The notes: a model not told the origin generated them from the sequence alone. DNA of 64,000 bases from Brevundimonas huaxiensis (GCF_014218725.1 NZ_JABBJE010000006.1:1-64000); one strand, 5' to 3'. Shown: positions 36,674-46,546, counted from the first letter of the stretch. Numbers and translations are program-made.

Positions 36674-37978
36674 TCAGGCCGGGGTTTTGACGCCGCCCTC
36701 GCTGCTGCGAATGACGCGTCCAGCGTTGATCGCCATCAGGGCCGCCGGGAGGGTCAGCAGCGCCCCGATCACGAAGGGCCAGTCATGCCCCAGCCCCGAG
36801 AACAGCGCGCCCGCGATCATCGGCCCGAAGATGCGCGCCACCGAGCTGGAGGCCATGTTCAGGCCCAGCATGGCCCCCTGCCGATCCGGCGGCGAGGCGC
36901 GGCTGATCATGGCCGAGATGTTGGGCATGGCCAGCGACATGCCGCACGCGCCGATCGCCATCACGATCGGGATGATCCAGCCCTGGACGACCGGGATCGT
37001 CAGGGCGCCCAGCTCGAGCCGCGTCGCGGGAAACCACGCGACCGGCGCCAGCACCTGCAACACCAGCGAGGTTCCAAACAGCAGCATGCCGGTGGCCAGC
37101 ACGCGCGATTCGCCGAACCGCCGCGCCAGCCGCCCGGCGAAGAACCCCTGATTCAGCGTCGAGACGATGCCCACGATCATGAAGCTGAGCCCCACCTCGC
37201 GCGCCCCCCAATGATAGCGGCTCTCGGACCACAGGCCGAACACGCTCTCCATCGCCGAAAACCCGGCCATATAGATCAGGGTCACGACCAGCACGCGCGA
37301 CACCACCGCGTTGTCGCGCGCCGCCTTCAGCCCCGCCAGGAAGGCTGGCCGTGGGGCGGCGGGATCGGCCTTGGCCCGGCTCTCCCGCAGGAAGACGACG
37401 ACGCCGACCGCCGCGACCGCCGCCAACGCCGCCGCCAGGAAGATCGGCAGCTGATAGCCCAGCCGCCCCAGTTGCGGCTGCGTCAGCAATCCGCCCAGCC
37501 CTGGCCCGACGATGAAGCCCAGGCCGAACGCGGCGCCGATCAGACCCATCCGCCCGGCCCTCTGCTCGGGCGGGGTCACATCGGCCACATACCCCTGAAC
37601 CGTCGAGATATTGCCCGCGCCCAGGCCGGTGAACAGCCTGACCGCGATCGCCAGCCAGATGTTGGGCACGAAGGCCAGCATCAGATAGCCCAGCGCATTG
37701 GCGATCAGGGTCATCAACAGCACGGGCTTTCGTCCGATCCGGTCCGACAGCCGCCCCCAGAACGGCTCGGCGAAGAACTGCCCCAGCGAATAGGCCGAGA
37801 ACATCAACGTGATCTGCCATGCCTCGGCCTTCAGGCTCTGGGCGAAGAACGGCAGCAACGGCACCACCAGCCCGAACCCGACCAGGTTGATGAACACCGT
37901 CGCAAACAGCACAGCCAGCGCCGGTGTTTTCAGCTTGGGCGGTTGGGTGCGCGCAGCGACCGTATCGGCGTTCGTCAT
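36674..37978 (-). CDS. MFS transporter (TetA/drug-efflux type)
   Basis: The 434-residue protein has twelve membrane helices. It carries motif A as GRLSDRIGRKPVLL near 75, motif B-like VRLFTGLGAG near 110, and motif C-like FGLGFIVGPGLGGLL near 150, the antiporter motif that marks 12-helix drug:proton exporters of the TetA type. The substrate is unknown. It lies between infC and rpmI, separated from infC by a terminator, so it is probably its own transcription unit. Confidence 0.88.
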   Translation of the reverse strand: MTNADTVAARTQPPKLKTPALAVLFATVFINLVGFGLVVPLLPFFAQSLKAEAWQITLMFSAYSLGQFFAEPFWGRLSDRIGRKPVLLMTLIANALGYLMLAFVPNIWLAIAVRLFTGLGAGNISTVQGYVADVTPPEQRAGRMGLIGAAFGLGFIVGPGLGGLLTQPQLGRLGYQLPIFLAAALAAVAAVGVVVFLRESRAKADPAAPRPAFLAGLKAARDNAVVSRVLVVTLIYMAGFSAMESVFGLWSESRYHWGAREVGLSFMIVGIVSTLNQGFFAGRLARRFGESRVLATGMLLFGTSLVLQVLAPVAWFPATRLELGALTIPVVQGWIIPIVMAIGACGMSLAMPNISAMISRASPPDRQGAMLGLNMASSSVARIFGPMIAGALFSGLGHDWPFVIGALLTLPAALMAINAGRVIRSSEGGVKTPA

Positions 37979-38010
37979 CGCCTACGCTTAGCCGTTTCTC
38001 CAGCAAAGAA

Positions 38011-38040
38011 AAACGCCCCGGTCGCGGGACCAGGGCGTTT
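38011..38040 (-). terminator. Intrinsic terminator after infC
   Basis: On the minus strand AAACGCCC and GGGCGTTT form an 8-bp outer stem (38011-38018 and 38033-38040) with GTC/GAC inside, followed by TTCTTTG. It starts 22 bases beyond the infC stop and separates infC from the MFS gene. Confidence 0.82.
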
Positions 38041-38062
38041 GGTTTTCAGCGATGGATCGCGA

Positions 38063-38584
38063 TCAGCGCGGAGCCAGGATCATGATCATCTGGCGGCCTT
38101 CCATCTTGGGCGCGAACTCGACCTTGGCGATTTCGTCGAAGTCGGCCTGGACCTTGTTCAGCAACTTCATGCCCAGTTCGGGGTGCGCCATTTCGCGGCC
38201 GCGGAAGCGCAGGGTGACCTTGACCTTGTCGCCCTCGTCGAAGAAGCGGTGCATGGCCTTGGCCTTCACCTCGTAGTCGTGGGTGTCGATGTTCGGACGG
38301 AGTTTGATCTCCTTCAGCTCGACGACCTTCTGGCGCTTACGCTGCTCGGCCTTCTTCTTCTGCTCCTGGAAACGGTGCTTGCCGTAATCGAGGATCTTGG
38401 CCACCGGCGGCTCGGAGGTGGAGACGATCTCGACCAGGTCCATCCCGGCTTCCTCGGCGGCTTCCAGAGCGGCGGAAGTGGGCATGACGCCCTGTTTTTC
38501 GCCGTTCTGGTCGATGAGCAGAACGCGAGGGGCGCGGATATCCTGGTTCATACGCGGCCCGTCTTTCACGGGTGGCGCTTGCAT
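38063..38584 (-). CDS. infC: Translation initiation factor IF-3
   Basis: The 173-residue protein has the IF3 N-domain ([37 protein letters not shown]) and the linker/C-domain signature [25 protein letters not shown], with [19 protein letters not shown] and [17 protein letters not shown]. The ATG start gives the usual alphaproteobacterial N-terminus. It appears monocistronic, closed by its own terminator, instead of heading infC-rpmI-rplT. Confidence 0.97.
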   Translation of the reverse strand: MQAPPVKDGPRMNQDIRAPRVLLIDQNGEKQGVMPTSAALEAAEEAGMDLVEIVSTSEPPVAKILDYGKHRFQEQKKKAEQRKRQKVVELKEIKLRPNIDTHDYEVKAKAMHRFFDEGDKVKVTLRFRGREMAHPELGMKLLNKVQADFDEIAKVEFAPKMEGRQMIMILAPR

Positions 38585-38709
38585 GGGACGGCGAATGGGC
38601 GTCGTTTCCTTATGTGGTCAGAGAAGGCGTATGTCGTGATGAGCGAATGCACGCGGCGATCGCCACGTTCCCCTCAAGGCCGGCAATATGCTCCGCGAGC
38701 CCCGATTTT

Positions 38710-39672
38710 TCAAGGGTTCGCAGGCGTTTCGCCGATATAGGCGTCATGTAGCGCCAACACTGCGTCGAAGACGTGATCCACCGTGAGATCCTCGATCGGC
38801 GCGAACTGGCCGCGGGTCTCGTTGGACGCTGCGGTTCGCGTCTTGGGGCCCCACGGTCCATACAGCCACCACTCCGTCGGACCGAACAGGCCCAGGGTCG
38901 GACGGCCCAGCGCGGCCGAGACGTGCATCAGGCCGGAGTCGTTGCCGACGAACAGATCGGCCCGATCAATGGCGGCGGCAGAGGCCATGATGTCGCCCTT
39001 GCCGACAAAATCGATTCCACGCGGCCCTGCAGCTTCCAAGGCCGGGGTCGCGGGCGGCCGGTCGCCCGATCCGCCCACCGGCATAAAGCGCCAGCCATCA
39101 AAGCGCGGCTCGGCCTTCAGCTTTTCGACCAGCGCGCCCCAGCGATCGGCGGGCCAGCTCTTGCCCGGTTGGTGCGCGATGGGCGCAAGCGCAATGATCC
39201 GACCGGGACCGGCGCCGCCCGCCAACTGCGGATCGATCACGGCTGCGGCCTCGGCCCGCGCCTGATCGTCCAGGAAGATTTCGGGGTCCAGCGGCGTCGG
39301 CGACCCCATCAGGCGCGACACCATCTCGACCTTGCGCAGGCCGGTTTCCCACGAGCGGTTATAGACGATGCGCCGCTTCGCCGGGATCAGATAGCTGAGC
39401 GCCGAACCCCGGATGTCGATCACCAGATCCCAGCGCGTGCCGACGACCTGTTTCCACAGATCGAGCCAGTGGCCGGACAGCTTCTTCTTGTCGAGCACGA
39501 TGGTGCGCACCACGCCGGGCGCATTGCGGAAGAAGGGCGCAGGCGGCCGGCCGCAGGCGACGGTGATCTCGGCCCCCGGGACCTGACGCGCGATCTCGCG
39601 GATCACGCCCGACGAAATGACGCAGTCGCCGATGCGGTTGGAGGTGACGAACAGGACCTGGGGTGCGGACAT
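38710..39672 (-). CDS. Glycosyltransferase family 9 (heptosyltransferase-like)
   Basis: I start at MSAPQVLFVTSNRIGDCVIS (39672); an ATG six codons upstream is possible. The roughly 320-residue GT-B protein has the GT9 N-terminal IGDCVISSGVI block, LVIDIRGSALSYLI near 90, IALAPIAHQPGKSWPADRW near 170, and DLFVGNDSGLMHVSAALGRPTLGLFGPTEW near 245, the nucleotide-sugar site. These enzymes act in LPS core assembly; sugar and acceptor are not known. It stands alone, divergent from the alpha/beta hydrolase. Confidence 0.85.
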   Translation of the reverse strand: MSAPQVLFVTSNRIGDCVISSGVIREIARQVPGAEITVACGRPPAPFFRNAPGVVRTIVLDKKKLSGHWLDLWKQVVGTRWDLVIDIRGSALSYLIPAKRRIVYNRSWETGLRKVEMVSRLMGSPTPLDPEIFLDDQARAEAAAVIDPQLAGGAGPGRIIALAPIAHQPGKSWPADRWGALVEKLKAEPRFDGWRFMPVGGSGDRPPATPALEAAGPRGIDFVGKGDIMASAAAIDRADLFVGNDSGLMHVSAALGRPTLGLFGPTEWWLYGPWGPKTRTAASNETRGQFAPIEDLTVDHVFDAVLALHDAYIGETPANP

Positions 39673-39743
39673 GGGTCTGTGTTCCGCCATCGCGCGTCGC
39701 GGTCAAGGGTGACGACGGCGGAAAGTCCGGGCAGAACGGCGCC

Positions 39744-40484
39744 ATGACCGACATCCAGCACCTGTCCCGCCCCGATGGCGAAACTTTGGCCTTCAAACGC
39801 GTCGAAGGCGACGGCCCGACCGTGATCTGGGTCGGCGGCTTTCGTTCGGACATGGAGGGGACCAAGGCCCTGGCCCTGGACGTCGCCGCGCGCGAACGCG
39901 GCTGGAACTTCGTGCGCTACGATCACTTCGCCCATGGCCAGTCATCAGGCGACTGGAGACAGGCCACTATCGGCCGCTGGCGCGAGGACGCCGTCGCCCT
40001 GATCGACAGCCTGTCGGGGCCGGTCATTCCGGTTGGATCGTCGATGGGCGGCTGGGTCTCGCTGCTGGCGACGCTGGCGCGACCGGATCGGATCAAGGGC
40101 CTGGTGCTGGTCAATCCGGCCCAGGACTTCACCGAACGGCTGATGTGGCCCGGCCTGGCGGACCACGAGCGGCAGGCCATCCTGCGCGAGGGCGAAACCC
40201 TGATCGTCGAGGAGGGTCTGGGCGAATATGTCCTGACGCGGCGCATGTTCGAGGAAGCGCGCGACTGGCTGCTGCTGGACGGCGCGATCGACATCGCCGC
40301 GCCGGTTCATGTCCTGCAAGGCCGCGCCGACGACGTCGTGCCATGGCGACATCAGGTCGAACTGGTCGAACGGCTGACCGGCGGCGACGTGCGCCTGGAC
40401 CTGATCGAGGGCGGCGATCACCGGCTTTCGACGCCGGCGGACCTCGACCGACTGGTCGCGGCGGTCGAGGCTATGCGGGGCTAG
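39744..40484 (+). CDS. Alpha/beta hydrolase
   Basis: The start MTDIQHLSRPDG at 39744 is chosen because the frame upstream overlaps the divergent glycosyltransferase. The 246-residue cytoplasmic protein has oxyanion region VWVGGF near 32, nucleophile elbow GSSMGG near 100, a catalytic Asp in GRADDVVP near 195 and His in GGDHRLS near 225. It resembles the human ABHD10-like and bacterial palmitoyl-thioesterase-like group, but the substrate is unknown. Confidence 0.83.
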   Translation: MTDIQHLSRPDGETLAFKRVEGDGPTVIWVGGFRSDMEGTKALALDVAARERGWNFVRYDHFAHGQSSGDWRQATIGRWREDAVALIDSLSGPVIPVGSSMGGWVSLLATLARPDRIKGLVLVNPAQDFTERLMWPGLADHERQAILREGETLIVEEGLGEYVLTRRMFEEARDWLLLDGAIDIAAPVHVLQGRADDVVPWRHQVELVERLTGGDVRLDLIEGGDHRLSTPADLDRLVAAVEAMRG

Positions 40485-40485
40485 G

Positions 40486-41349
40486 TCAGCCCTTACCCGT
40501 CAGCGCCCCATACAGGTCCGTCCGGCGATCGCGGAAGAAGCCCCAGGCCGCGCGATATTTGTCCAGTTCGTCCAGATCGAAGCGGTGCACCAGCACCCCT
40601 TCCTCCTCGGCGCCCAGTTGCTCAACCAGTTCGCCCTGCTGGTCGGCGATAAAGGAATGGCCGTAGAAGGTCTGGCCGACCTCGGTCACGCGCTCATGGC
40701 CGATCCGGTTGGCGCCGACGACCGGCACGGCGTTCGACACCGCATGGCCCTGCATGGCGCGCCGCCACGGCTCGGCCGTATGCAGGGTCGCGTCATGCGG
40801 CTCGGTGCCGATGGCGGTCGGATACATCAGCACATCGGCGCCCATCAGCATCATCGCCCGCGCCGCTTCCGGGAACCACTGGTCCCAGCAGATGCCGACC
40901 CCGACCTTGCCGAAGCGCGTCTTCCAGACCTTGAAGCCCGTGTCGCCCGGCCGGAAATAGTATTTCTCCTGATAGCCGGGGCCGTCGGGAATATGGCTCT
41001 TGCGATAGACGCCCAGCGCCTCGCCGTCGGCGTCCAGCATGACCAGCGAGTTATAATACTGCGGCCCGTCCTTCTCGAAGATCGAGACCGGAATGGCCAC
41101 GCCCAAGTCCTTGGCCACCGGCGCCATGGCCACAACACACGGATGCTCGCGCCACTCATAAGCCTGGCTGAACCAGTGCTCTTCCTGCGACACGCAGAAA
41201 TAGGGCCCCTGGAACAGCTCCGACGGCAGGATCACCTGCGCGCCCCGCCCCGCCGCCTCGCGCACGAGGGCGATGGTCTTGTCGATGTTCGCCTGCATGT
41301 CCTCGCCGTACGAGGTCTGGATGCCGGCGACGGTGAGGGTGCGGGTCAT
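40486..41349 (-). CDS. aguB: N-carbamoylputrescine amidase
   Basis: AguB turns N-carbamoylputrescine into putrescine, CO2 and ammonia. The 287-residue nitrilase-family protein has the catalytic triad in context: Glu in ILPSELFQGPYFC near 44, Lys in GVYRKSHIPDGPGYQEKYYF near 120, and Cys in GVGICWDQWFPEAARAM near 155. Its ATG overlaps the aguA stop by four bases, so the two enzymes are made together. Confidence 0.94.
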   Translation of the reverse strand: MTRTLTVAGIQTSYGEDMQANIDKTIALVREAAGRGAQVILPSELFQGPYFCVSQEEHWFSQAYEWREHPCVVAMAPVAKDLGVAIPVSIFEKDGPQYYNSLVMLDADGEALGVYRKSHIPDGPGYQEKYYFRPGDTGFKVWKTRFGKVGVGICWDQWFPEAARAMMLMGADVLMYPTAIGTEPHDATLHTAEPWRRAMQGHAVSNAVPVVGANRIGHERVTEVGQTFYGHSFIADQQGELVEQLGAEEEGVLVHRFDLDELDKYRAAWGFFRDRRTDLYGALTGKG

Positions 41350-42365
41350 GCGGGCTCCTGCTGGGAGATGCAGTGGAACGAGCCGCCGCCGGTCAGGATG
41401 GCGTTGGACGGCAGCGGGATGATCTCGCGATCGGGGAAGGCGTCCTTCAACGCCTGACAGGCCATGTCGGCCGCACGCGCATCGCCATAGGTGGGAACGA
41501 TCACCGCGCCGTTGGCGATCAGGAAGTTCATGTGGCTGGCCGGGATCGGGCGTTCGTCCTCGTCAAACACCAGGCCCGGCGACGGGATGCGCACCACCTT
41601 CAGCCGCCGGCCCGCCGCATCGGTCACGGCGGCCAGATCGCGCGCCGTCGCGTCATAGACGTCGGCGTTGACATCGTTCGTCCCCCAGGCGACCGGGCAG
41701 GCGACAACCCCCGGCGCGACGAACCGCGCCAGATTATCGACGTGCCCATCAGTGTGGTCGTTCAACAAACCGTCGCCCAGCCACACCACCACCTTGGCGC
41801 CGACCGCCTTCTCCAGCGCCGCCGCCGCGACGGTCTCATCCTGGTTCCAGGCCGGATTGCGGTTCGGGTTCAGCAGGCATTGGCGCGTGGTCAGCACGGT
41901 CCCCTCCCCGTCGTGATCCAGCGACCCGCCCTCCATGACAAAGTCGTTCCAGGTCAGGTCCACGCCCGCATGTCGGCCGATCTGGCCCGCGACTAGGTCG
42001 TCGCCCGGCATGTCGTATTTCCCGCCCCAGCCGTTGAATTTGAAGGCGGCGGCCGTCCTGGATCCCGCGCCGAAGATCGGCCCGGTGTCGCGTAGCCAGA
42101 CGTCGCCGAACTCGCCGGGAACGACCTCGACATTGGCCACGCCCGCAAAGCGCGCCTGGGCGTCGGCCAGGACCTCGGCCTTGCCGACCATCAGCTTGAC
42201 CTGCTCGCGCCCCGGTCCGGCCAGGGCCCGCACCAGACCCTCGACCTCGTCCTGCGCCTGCTCCAGCGCCTCGAACCAATATTCCGCATGGCTGGGCCAG
42301 CCCACCCACATGGCGCGGTGCGGCGCCCATTCGGCGGGGATGGCGGCAGCAGTCGGATCGGTCAT
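41346..42365 (-). CDS. aguA: Agmatine deiminase
   Basis: AguA converts agmatine to N-carbamoylputrescine and ammonia. I start at MTDPTAAAIPAEWAPH (42365); a longer frame has no family match. The roughly 339-residue protein has the guanidino-modifying fold: GDVWLRDTGPIF near 95, NFVMEGGSLDHDGEGT region near 150, DHTDGHVDNLARFV near 205, and the nucleophilic cysteine in GGGSFHCISQQEP at the C-terminus. With aguB it forms a two-gene putrescine route from arginine-derived agmatine. Confidence 0.95.
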   Translation of the reverse strand: MTDPTAAAIPAEWAPHRAMWVGWPSHAEYWFEALEQAQDEVEGLVRALAGPGREQVKLMVGKAEVLADAQARFAGVANVEVVPGEFGDVWLRDTGPIFGAGSRTAAAFKFNGWGGKYDMPGDDLVAGQIGRHAGVDLTWNDFVMEGGSLDHDGEGTVLTTRQCLLNPNRNPAWNQDETVAAAALEKAVGAKVVVWLGDGLLNDHTDGHVDNLARFVAPGVVACPVAWGTNDVNADVYDATARDLAAVTDAAGRRLKVVRIPSPGLVFDEDERPIPASHMNFLIANGAVIVPTYGDARAADMACQALKDAFPDREIIPLPSNAILTGGGSFHCISQQEPA

Positions 42366-42446
42366 GCGGGCGTCCTCAACAAGGGCCGAACTGGGAGCCG
42401 CGCCATATGGCCCCAAGCGCCCCCGACTTCAACGTCAGCCACGAAA

Positions 42447-42474
42447 AAGGGCGGCCCCCGAACGGACCGCCCTT
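42447..42474 (-). terminator. Intrinsic terminator after the second TonB receptor gene
   Basis: On the minus strand AAGGGCGG pairs with CCGCCCTT (outer arms 42447-42454 and 42467-42474), followed by TTTTTCG. It lies 25 bases past the TonB receptor stop. Confidence 0.8.
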
Positions 42475-42498
42475 CGTCGTTTCAGTCTGGCTTAAGCC

Positions 42499-45012
42499 TT
42501 AGAAGGCGTAGCGCAGGGTCGCCATCATGGTGCGCGGCGCGCCGACGCCGGCGAACGAGCGGCTATAACCCAGCTGGCCAGGGGTGCCCGACGCGCGGGT
42601 GCCCAGGGTGCTGTAGTACTGCTCGTCGAACAGGTTGGTGACGTTGAACTGCAGATAGGTGCCTTCGAAGCCCAGCGGAGCAAAGTCGAATCGGGCGTCC
42701 AGATCGACCACGGTGTAGGCGTCGACCTTCAGATCGTTGACGTCGGTGACCCAACGCTCGCCGGTGTACTTGCCCTGAATGCCCGCCGAGAAGACGTCGT
42801 TGAACTGGTACGACGCACGCAGCGAATACATCTGCTCAGGGGTTTCGACCTGTTTCTTGCCCTTGGTCTGCAGACGGTTGCCCGCACGGTCATAGACATA
42901 GTCGTCCTGCAGTTCGCTATCCAGGAACGAGGCCGAACCGTACAGGCTCAGCGCCTGGATCGGCGACCAACCCACCGAGATTTCAACACCCTTGGATTCA
43001 ACCGAACCAACGTTGCGATCGACGAACTGGTCCAGGTCCGGCTCGAAGGTGCTGACAATGCGGTTGTCGAACTGGTTGAAGAAGCCCGACGCTTGGGCAA
43101 TCAGGGTGCCGGACGTGTAGCGGTAGCCGAAATCGACGTTCTTGGACGTCTCCGGCTGCACCGTCGGGTTGCCGATCGAACCATCGGCCAGACGCGTCGT
43201 CGCATACAGGCTGTCCGTGCGCGGGGCCGACAGCGATTCCGAGTAGCTGGCGTATATCGATTGGGCGCCGCCGAACTTGTAGGTCGCGCCGACGTTGGGC
43301 AGCACGTCGTCGTACTTCACCGTGCGTTGGAACGGCGTGATGTACTGGGTGGTCCCGCGTCCTGCAAAGGTCACATTGCCGTTGGCCAGCGTCGCGTTCG
43401 GCACTTCGGACGTGCAGAGCACGTTCGAAGAGGCGTTCTGGGTATAGCAGAACTGGTTCAGTTCACGCTTGAAGAAGGGCGCACGAACGCCAAGGTTGAT
43501 CGTCAGTGCCTCGTCCAGGAAACGACCGATGTATTCGACCGAAAACTGGTTCAGTTCGGCATAGGACAGCCGGTCACGCGAACGCAGGGCGAAACCATCC
43601 AGGTTCACGACCCGGTTTCCTTCTTCCTTCAGGCCGCCGAACTCATCGACGAAGCTCGGGTTGGTCGGGTTGGAGAAGTCGATGCGACCGAACAGGCCTG
43701 TCTGGCGGTGGCGACCCCAGTCCAGCGCATAGGCGGCGCGCAGGCGGTGATGGTCATTCAGATCCCAGATCAGCGAGCTGTTCAGCGTATAGCGCTGGGT
43801 GTGAGTGTTGGAAGGCGACATGACGCGAACGCGGTCCAGGATGTCGCCGTCGCCATTCAGGTCGACGCCGCCCGTCGTACGGGTGCCACGCAGCAACAGG
43901 TCGTTCTCGGCCAGCACCGTTTGTTGCGAGCCGCCATTGGCCAGTGTGTAGGAGAACGAGGGATCGATCGTCAGGATCAGGCCGTCAGCCAAGGTGAAGC
44001 GCGACTGACCGCGGATGTTGCCGGTGTTGGACGGGTTGATACGCAGACCCCAGTAGTTGGCGCCGTTGCTGTCCAAATCCGCCGCTCCCGGACGAACCGT
44101 CGGTGCAGTGTAGGTGCGATCGAAATCGACGCCCCAGCGGAACGGGCTGGTTTCAACGTCGCTGACGCAGACCTGGGTGCGCGCAACGTCGCAGAAGCCG
44201 GTTGCGGTGGCCAGGTTCGGGCCATTGTAGTTGTTGTTGCGGTTTTCATTCCAGTGCGCGGCCAGCGACAGGAAGTCGCCGTTGTCGCCCAGCGGCTGAT
44301 AGATGCGGGCGTTGTACTGGGTCTTCTCAAGTTCACCGATGCCTTTGAACTTGTCATACTTCTGGTGCGAAGCGGCGAACCAGGCCGAGGTGCCCCACGG
44401 ACCGACTGCTCCGGTGTCGATCAAGCCCATGATGCGATTGTAGCTGAAGTCGCCCAACGAACCTTGCAGCCAGCCGCCGAAATCGGCAGCCGGGCGGCGC
44501 GTGACGTAGTTGATGGTGCCGCCGGTCGCCGAGGCGGTGGGGCTATCGACGTCGGTCGAGCCCGTGTTGATCGAGGCGCGTTCGATCAGCTCCGGGTCCA
44601 ATTGTTGGTTGGTGTAGGTGGCGTAGTTGCCGGTGTCGTTCAGCGGGATGCCGTCAAACGTCAACGACACGCGGTTGCCGTCGAAGCCGCGCAGACGGAT
44701 GTTGCCGCCCGACGAACCATAGGGGTCGGCGTTGGTGAAGCTGAGACCCGGGGTCAGATTGAGGGTCTGAAGGATCGTTTGGCCGGCCGACTGGGTCGCG
44801 ATGAATTCCTGACCAATGGTGTTGCGCGTCTTGGCGACAGTCTCGGCGGTTGCAAGACCTTCAATGGTGCGCTGTCCGCGAACCCCGGTGACGACGACTT
44901 CGCCAACTTCGGTCGCTTCGGTGCCGGTCGATTGGGCGGAGGCGGCGCCGGCGAAGGCCAGCGAGCCGGCAAGGGCGGTAGTCGCCCAAATCAGGCTTTT
45001 ACGAGTAATCAT
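42499..45012 (-). CDS. TonB-dependent outer-membrane receptor
   Basis: The 837-residue receptor has a signal peptide (ending GAASAQ), a TonB-box-like region VGEVVVTGVRGQRTIEG, a plug domain to about 170 (GGNIRLRGFDGNRVSLTFDGIPLND), and a barrel that ends in the expected aromatic, ATLRYAF. Barrel loops are rich in Asn and contain paired cysteines (GFCDVARTQVC). The substrate is unknown. It is monocistronic, with a terminator directly behind. Confidence 0.92.
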   Translation of the reverse strand: MITRKSLIWATTALAGSLAFAGAASAQSTGTEATEVGEVVVTGVRGQRTIEGLATAETVAKTRNTIGQEFIATQSAGQTILQTLNLTPGLSFTNADPYGSSGGNIRLRGFDGNRVSLTFDGIPLNDTGNYATYTNQQLDPELIERASINTGSTDVDSPTASATGGTINYVTRRPAADFGGWLQGSLGDFSYNRIMGLIDTGAVGPWGTSAWFAASHQKYDKFKGIGELEKTQYNARIYQPLGDNGDFLSLAAHWNENRNNNYNGPNLATATGFCDVARTQVCVSDVETSPFRWGVDFDRTYTAPTVRPGAADLDSNGANYWGLRINPSNTGNIRGQSRFTLADGLILTIDPSFSYTLANGGSQQTVLAENDLLLRGTRTTGGVDLNGDGDILDRVRVMSPSNTHTQRYTLNSSLIWDLNDHHRLRAAYALDWGRHRQTGLFGRIDFSNPTNPSFVDEFGGLKEEGNRVVNLDGFALRSRDRLSYAELNQFSVEYIGRFLDEALTINLGVRAPFFKRELNQFCYTQNASSNVLCTSEVPNATLANGNVTFAGRGTTQYITPFQRTVKYDDVLPNVGATYKFGGAQSIYASYSESLSAPRTDSLYATTRLADGSIGNPTVQPETSKNVDFGYRYTSGTLIAQASGFFNQFDNRIVSTFEPDLDQFVDRNVGSVESKGVEISVGWSPIQALSLYGSASFLDSELQDDYVYDRAGNRLQTKGKKQVETPEQMYSLRASYQFNDVFSAGIQGKYTGERWVTDVNDLKVDAYTVVDLDARFDFAPLGFEGTYLQFNVTNLFDEQYYSTLGTRASGTPGQLGYSRSFAGVGAPRTMMATLRYAF

Positions 45013-45184
45013 TACATCTATCCCCAGATGGACGGCGCCGATGGCCTATGGGCGGCAGACGTCCATCGCCTGTCGCAATCCAGCCCCCTCTAGGGCCGAT
45101 GTTGAAATCTTGGGCGACAGTTATGTAACAGCAATGTGACAGAGGTGGAGGGTGGTCTGGGCGCCACACCCTGCGACGGCTGAG

Positions 45185-46546
45185 CTAGGCTGACGCCCGC
45201 TCAAAAATGTCCGCGACGCCGTTCGCCGTCGGCACGATGGCGTGCGGCTCATGATAGTTGCCGTTCACCTGGCTTTGGGCGATCACGTGCGCACGGAAGC
45301 GTGTGAACAGGTCGCTATCCGGCGCCTCCGGCGCGCGCCAGAAATCATCCAGCGGCTTCTGATCGGTCAATCCCTCGAAATCGAAGAAGGCGTCTCCCAG
45401 CACCTTGACCGGCGTATGGAAACCCAGCGCCGACAAGGCGGCGCTGGAGTTGTTGACCACCATGCCTTGCGAGGCGCGGCACAGGGCCGCAAGGTTGCCG
45501 CCATCGATGAAATCGACACGGCCGGCGACGCCATACCGCTCAGCAAGACGCAGCGTAATGGCGCGCAGATTGACCAGGCCGGGATCAAGCGGATGGTTCT
45601 TCACGACCAGACGCGTCTTCGGCAGCGCCTTGGCGGCGAAACTGGCGATCACCGCCGTGAGGAAGGCGCGGTTGTCGCAATAGCGCGAATAGCGCAGCAG
45701 CTGCGCGTCGCCCTCGCGCTGCAGACACGCGATGAAGAAGTCGCCCCTGGCCTTTATGACGTCGGCGTCACAGTTTTCAGCCCGTCTGAACGCCAGGCTC
45801 AAATAGCGCCGGATGTGACCGAGGCACTGGTCGAGCGGCGAGAACACGTAAGGCGCCGTGTAGTTCGGGAACAGGGCTTTTCCCGCTACCTGCACCGTAT
45901 GGTAGGCGCTGATATTGGCGACGTGATGCGGCAGGATTTTTCCGACCGTAAAGGGTTCGGGCAGCAGCGGCGCAGGCTCGGGATAGCCGCCCTTGAAGCG
46001 CGGCAGGGCGCTCGAACCATTGACGCCGTTTCGCTCGACCGTGATCCAGTCGGGACGGAAATAGCCGTTTTCCAAAACCCAGACGCGCGCTTGCAAACGG
46101 TCGGACGCCGCTAGGACCGCTCGGTTGTACTCTCCGGCCTCGCCAAACAGGATTATGTCGGTGAACGCCGAGGCGAACTCGATCAACCCTTCGGTCCATG
46201 CCTTCGCCGTGTCCTTGAACACAATGCCCCCGGACCGACGCCAGTTCATCGCGTCGCCGGCATTGAAGATCATGCGGTTCACATTGGCGCCCCGCGCCTC
46301 AAGAACCGAGGCCATCACCGCACCGAATCGCCCAAACGGCGCCGAAACGATCAGGAAGCGACGACCCGCCAAGGCGGTCGGACCGAACTTTCTTTTGGCC
46401 GGGAAAGCGGAAATCGTCGCCGAGTGCGAAGGCCGCGACGCCTGCAATCTCGGACGGACCTCGGGACGCACCGCATCGCCGCGAAGCCGATATCTGCGCC
46501 GACGTCTTGCCGACAGAAGTCTGGAGGATGATCGCAAATCCACCAT
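45185..46546 (-). CDS. Capsule polysaccharide (KpsS/LipB-like) protein
   Basis: I start at the ATG at 46546 with GAGGATAGG upstream. The 453-residue protein begins with an Arg-rich stretch of about 45 residues that may not belong to the fold. The rest matches the Capsule_synth family: RRFLIVSAPFGRFGAVMASVL, VWVLENGYFRPDWITVERNGVN near 165, LPKTRLVVKNHPLDPG near 310, and GNLAALCRASQGMVVNNSSAALSALGFHTPVKVLG near 355. KpsS-type proteins are Kdo transferases that build the capsule lipid linker. No other capsule genes are near, so the acceptor is unclear. Confidence 0.78.
   Translation of the reverse strand: MVDLRSSSRLLSARRRRRYRLRGDAVRPEVRPRLQASRPSHSATISAFPAKRKFGPTALAGRRFLIVSAPFGRFGAVMASVLEARGANVNRMIFNAGDAMNWRRSGGIVFKDTAKAWTEGLIEFASAFTDIILFGEAGEYNRAVLAASDRLQARVWVLENGYFRPDWITVERNGVNGSSALPRFKGGYPEPAPLLPEPFTVGKILPHHVANISAYHTVQVAGKALFPNYTAPYVFSPLDQCLGHIRRYLSLAFRRAENCDADVIKARGDFFIACLQREGDAQLLRYSRYCDNRAFLTAVIASFAAKALPKTRLVVKNHPLDPGLVNLRAITLRLAERYGVAGRVDFIDGGNLAALCRASQGMVVNNSSAALSALGFHTPVKVLGDAFFDFEGLTDQKPLDDFWRAPEAPDSDLFTRFRAHVIAQSQVNGNYHEPHAIVPTANGVADIFERASA

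Noticed and set aside
38610..38861. 83-codon minus-strand frame near the GT9 gene
   Set aside because: It overlaps the 3' part of the glycosyltransferase in another frame and shows no coding character.
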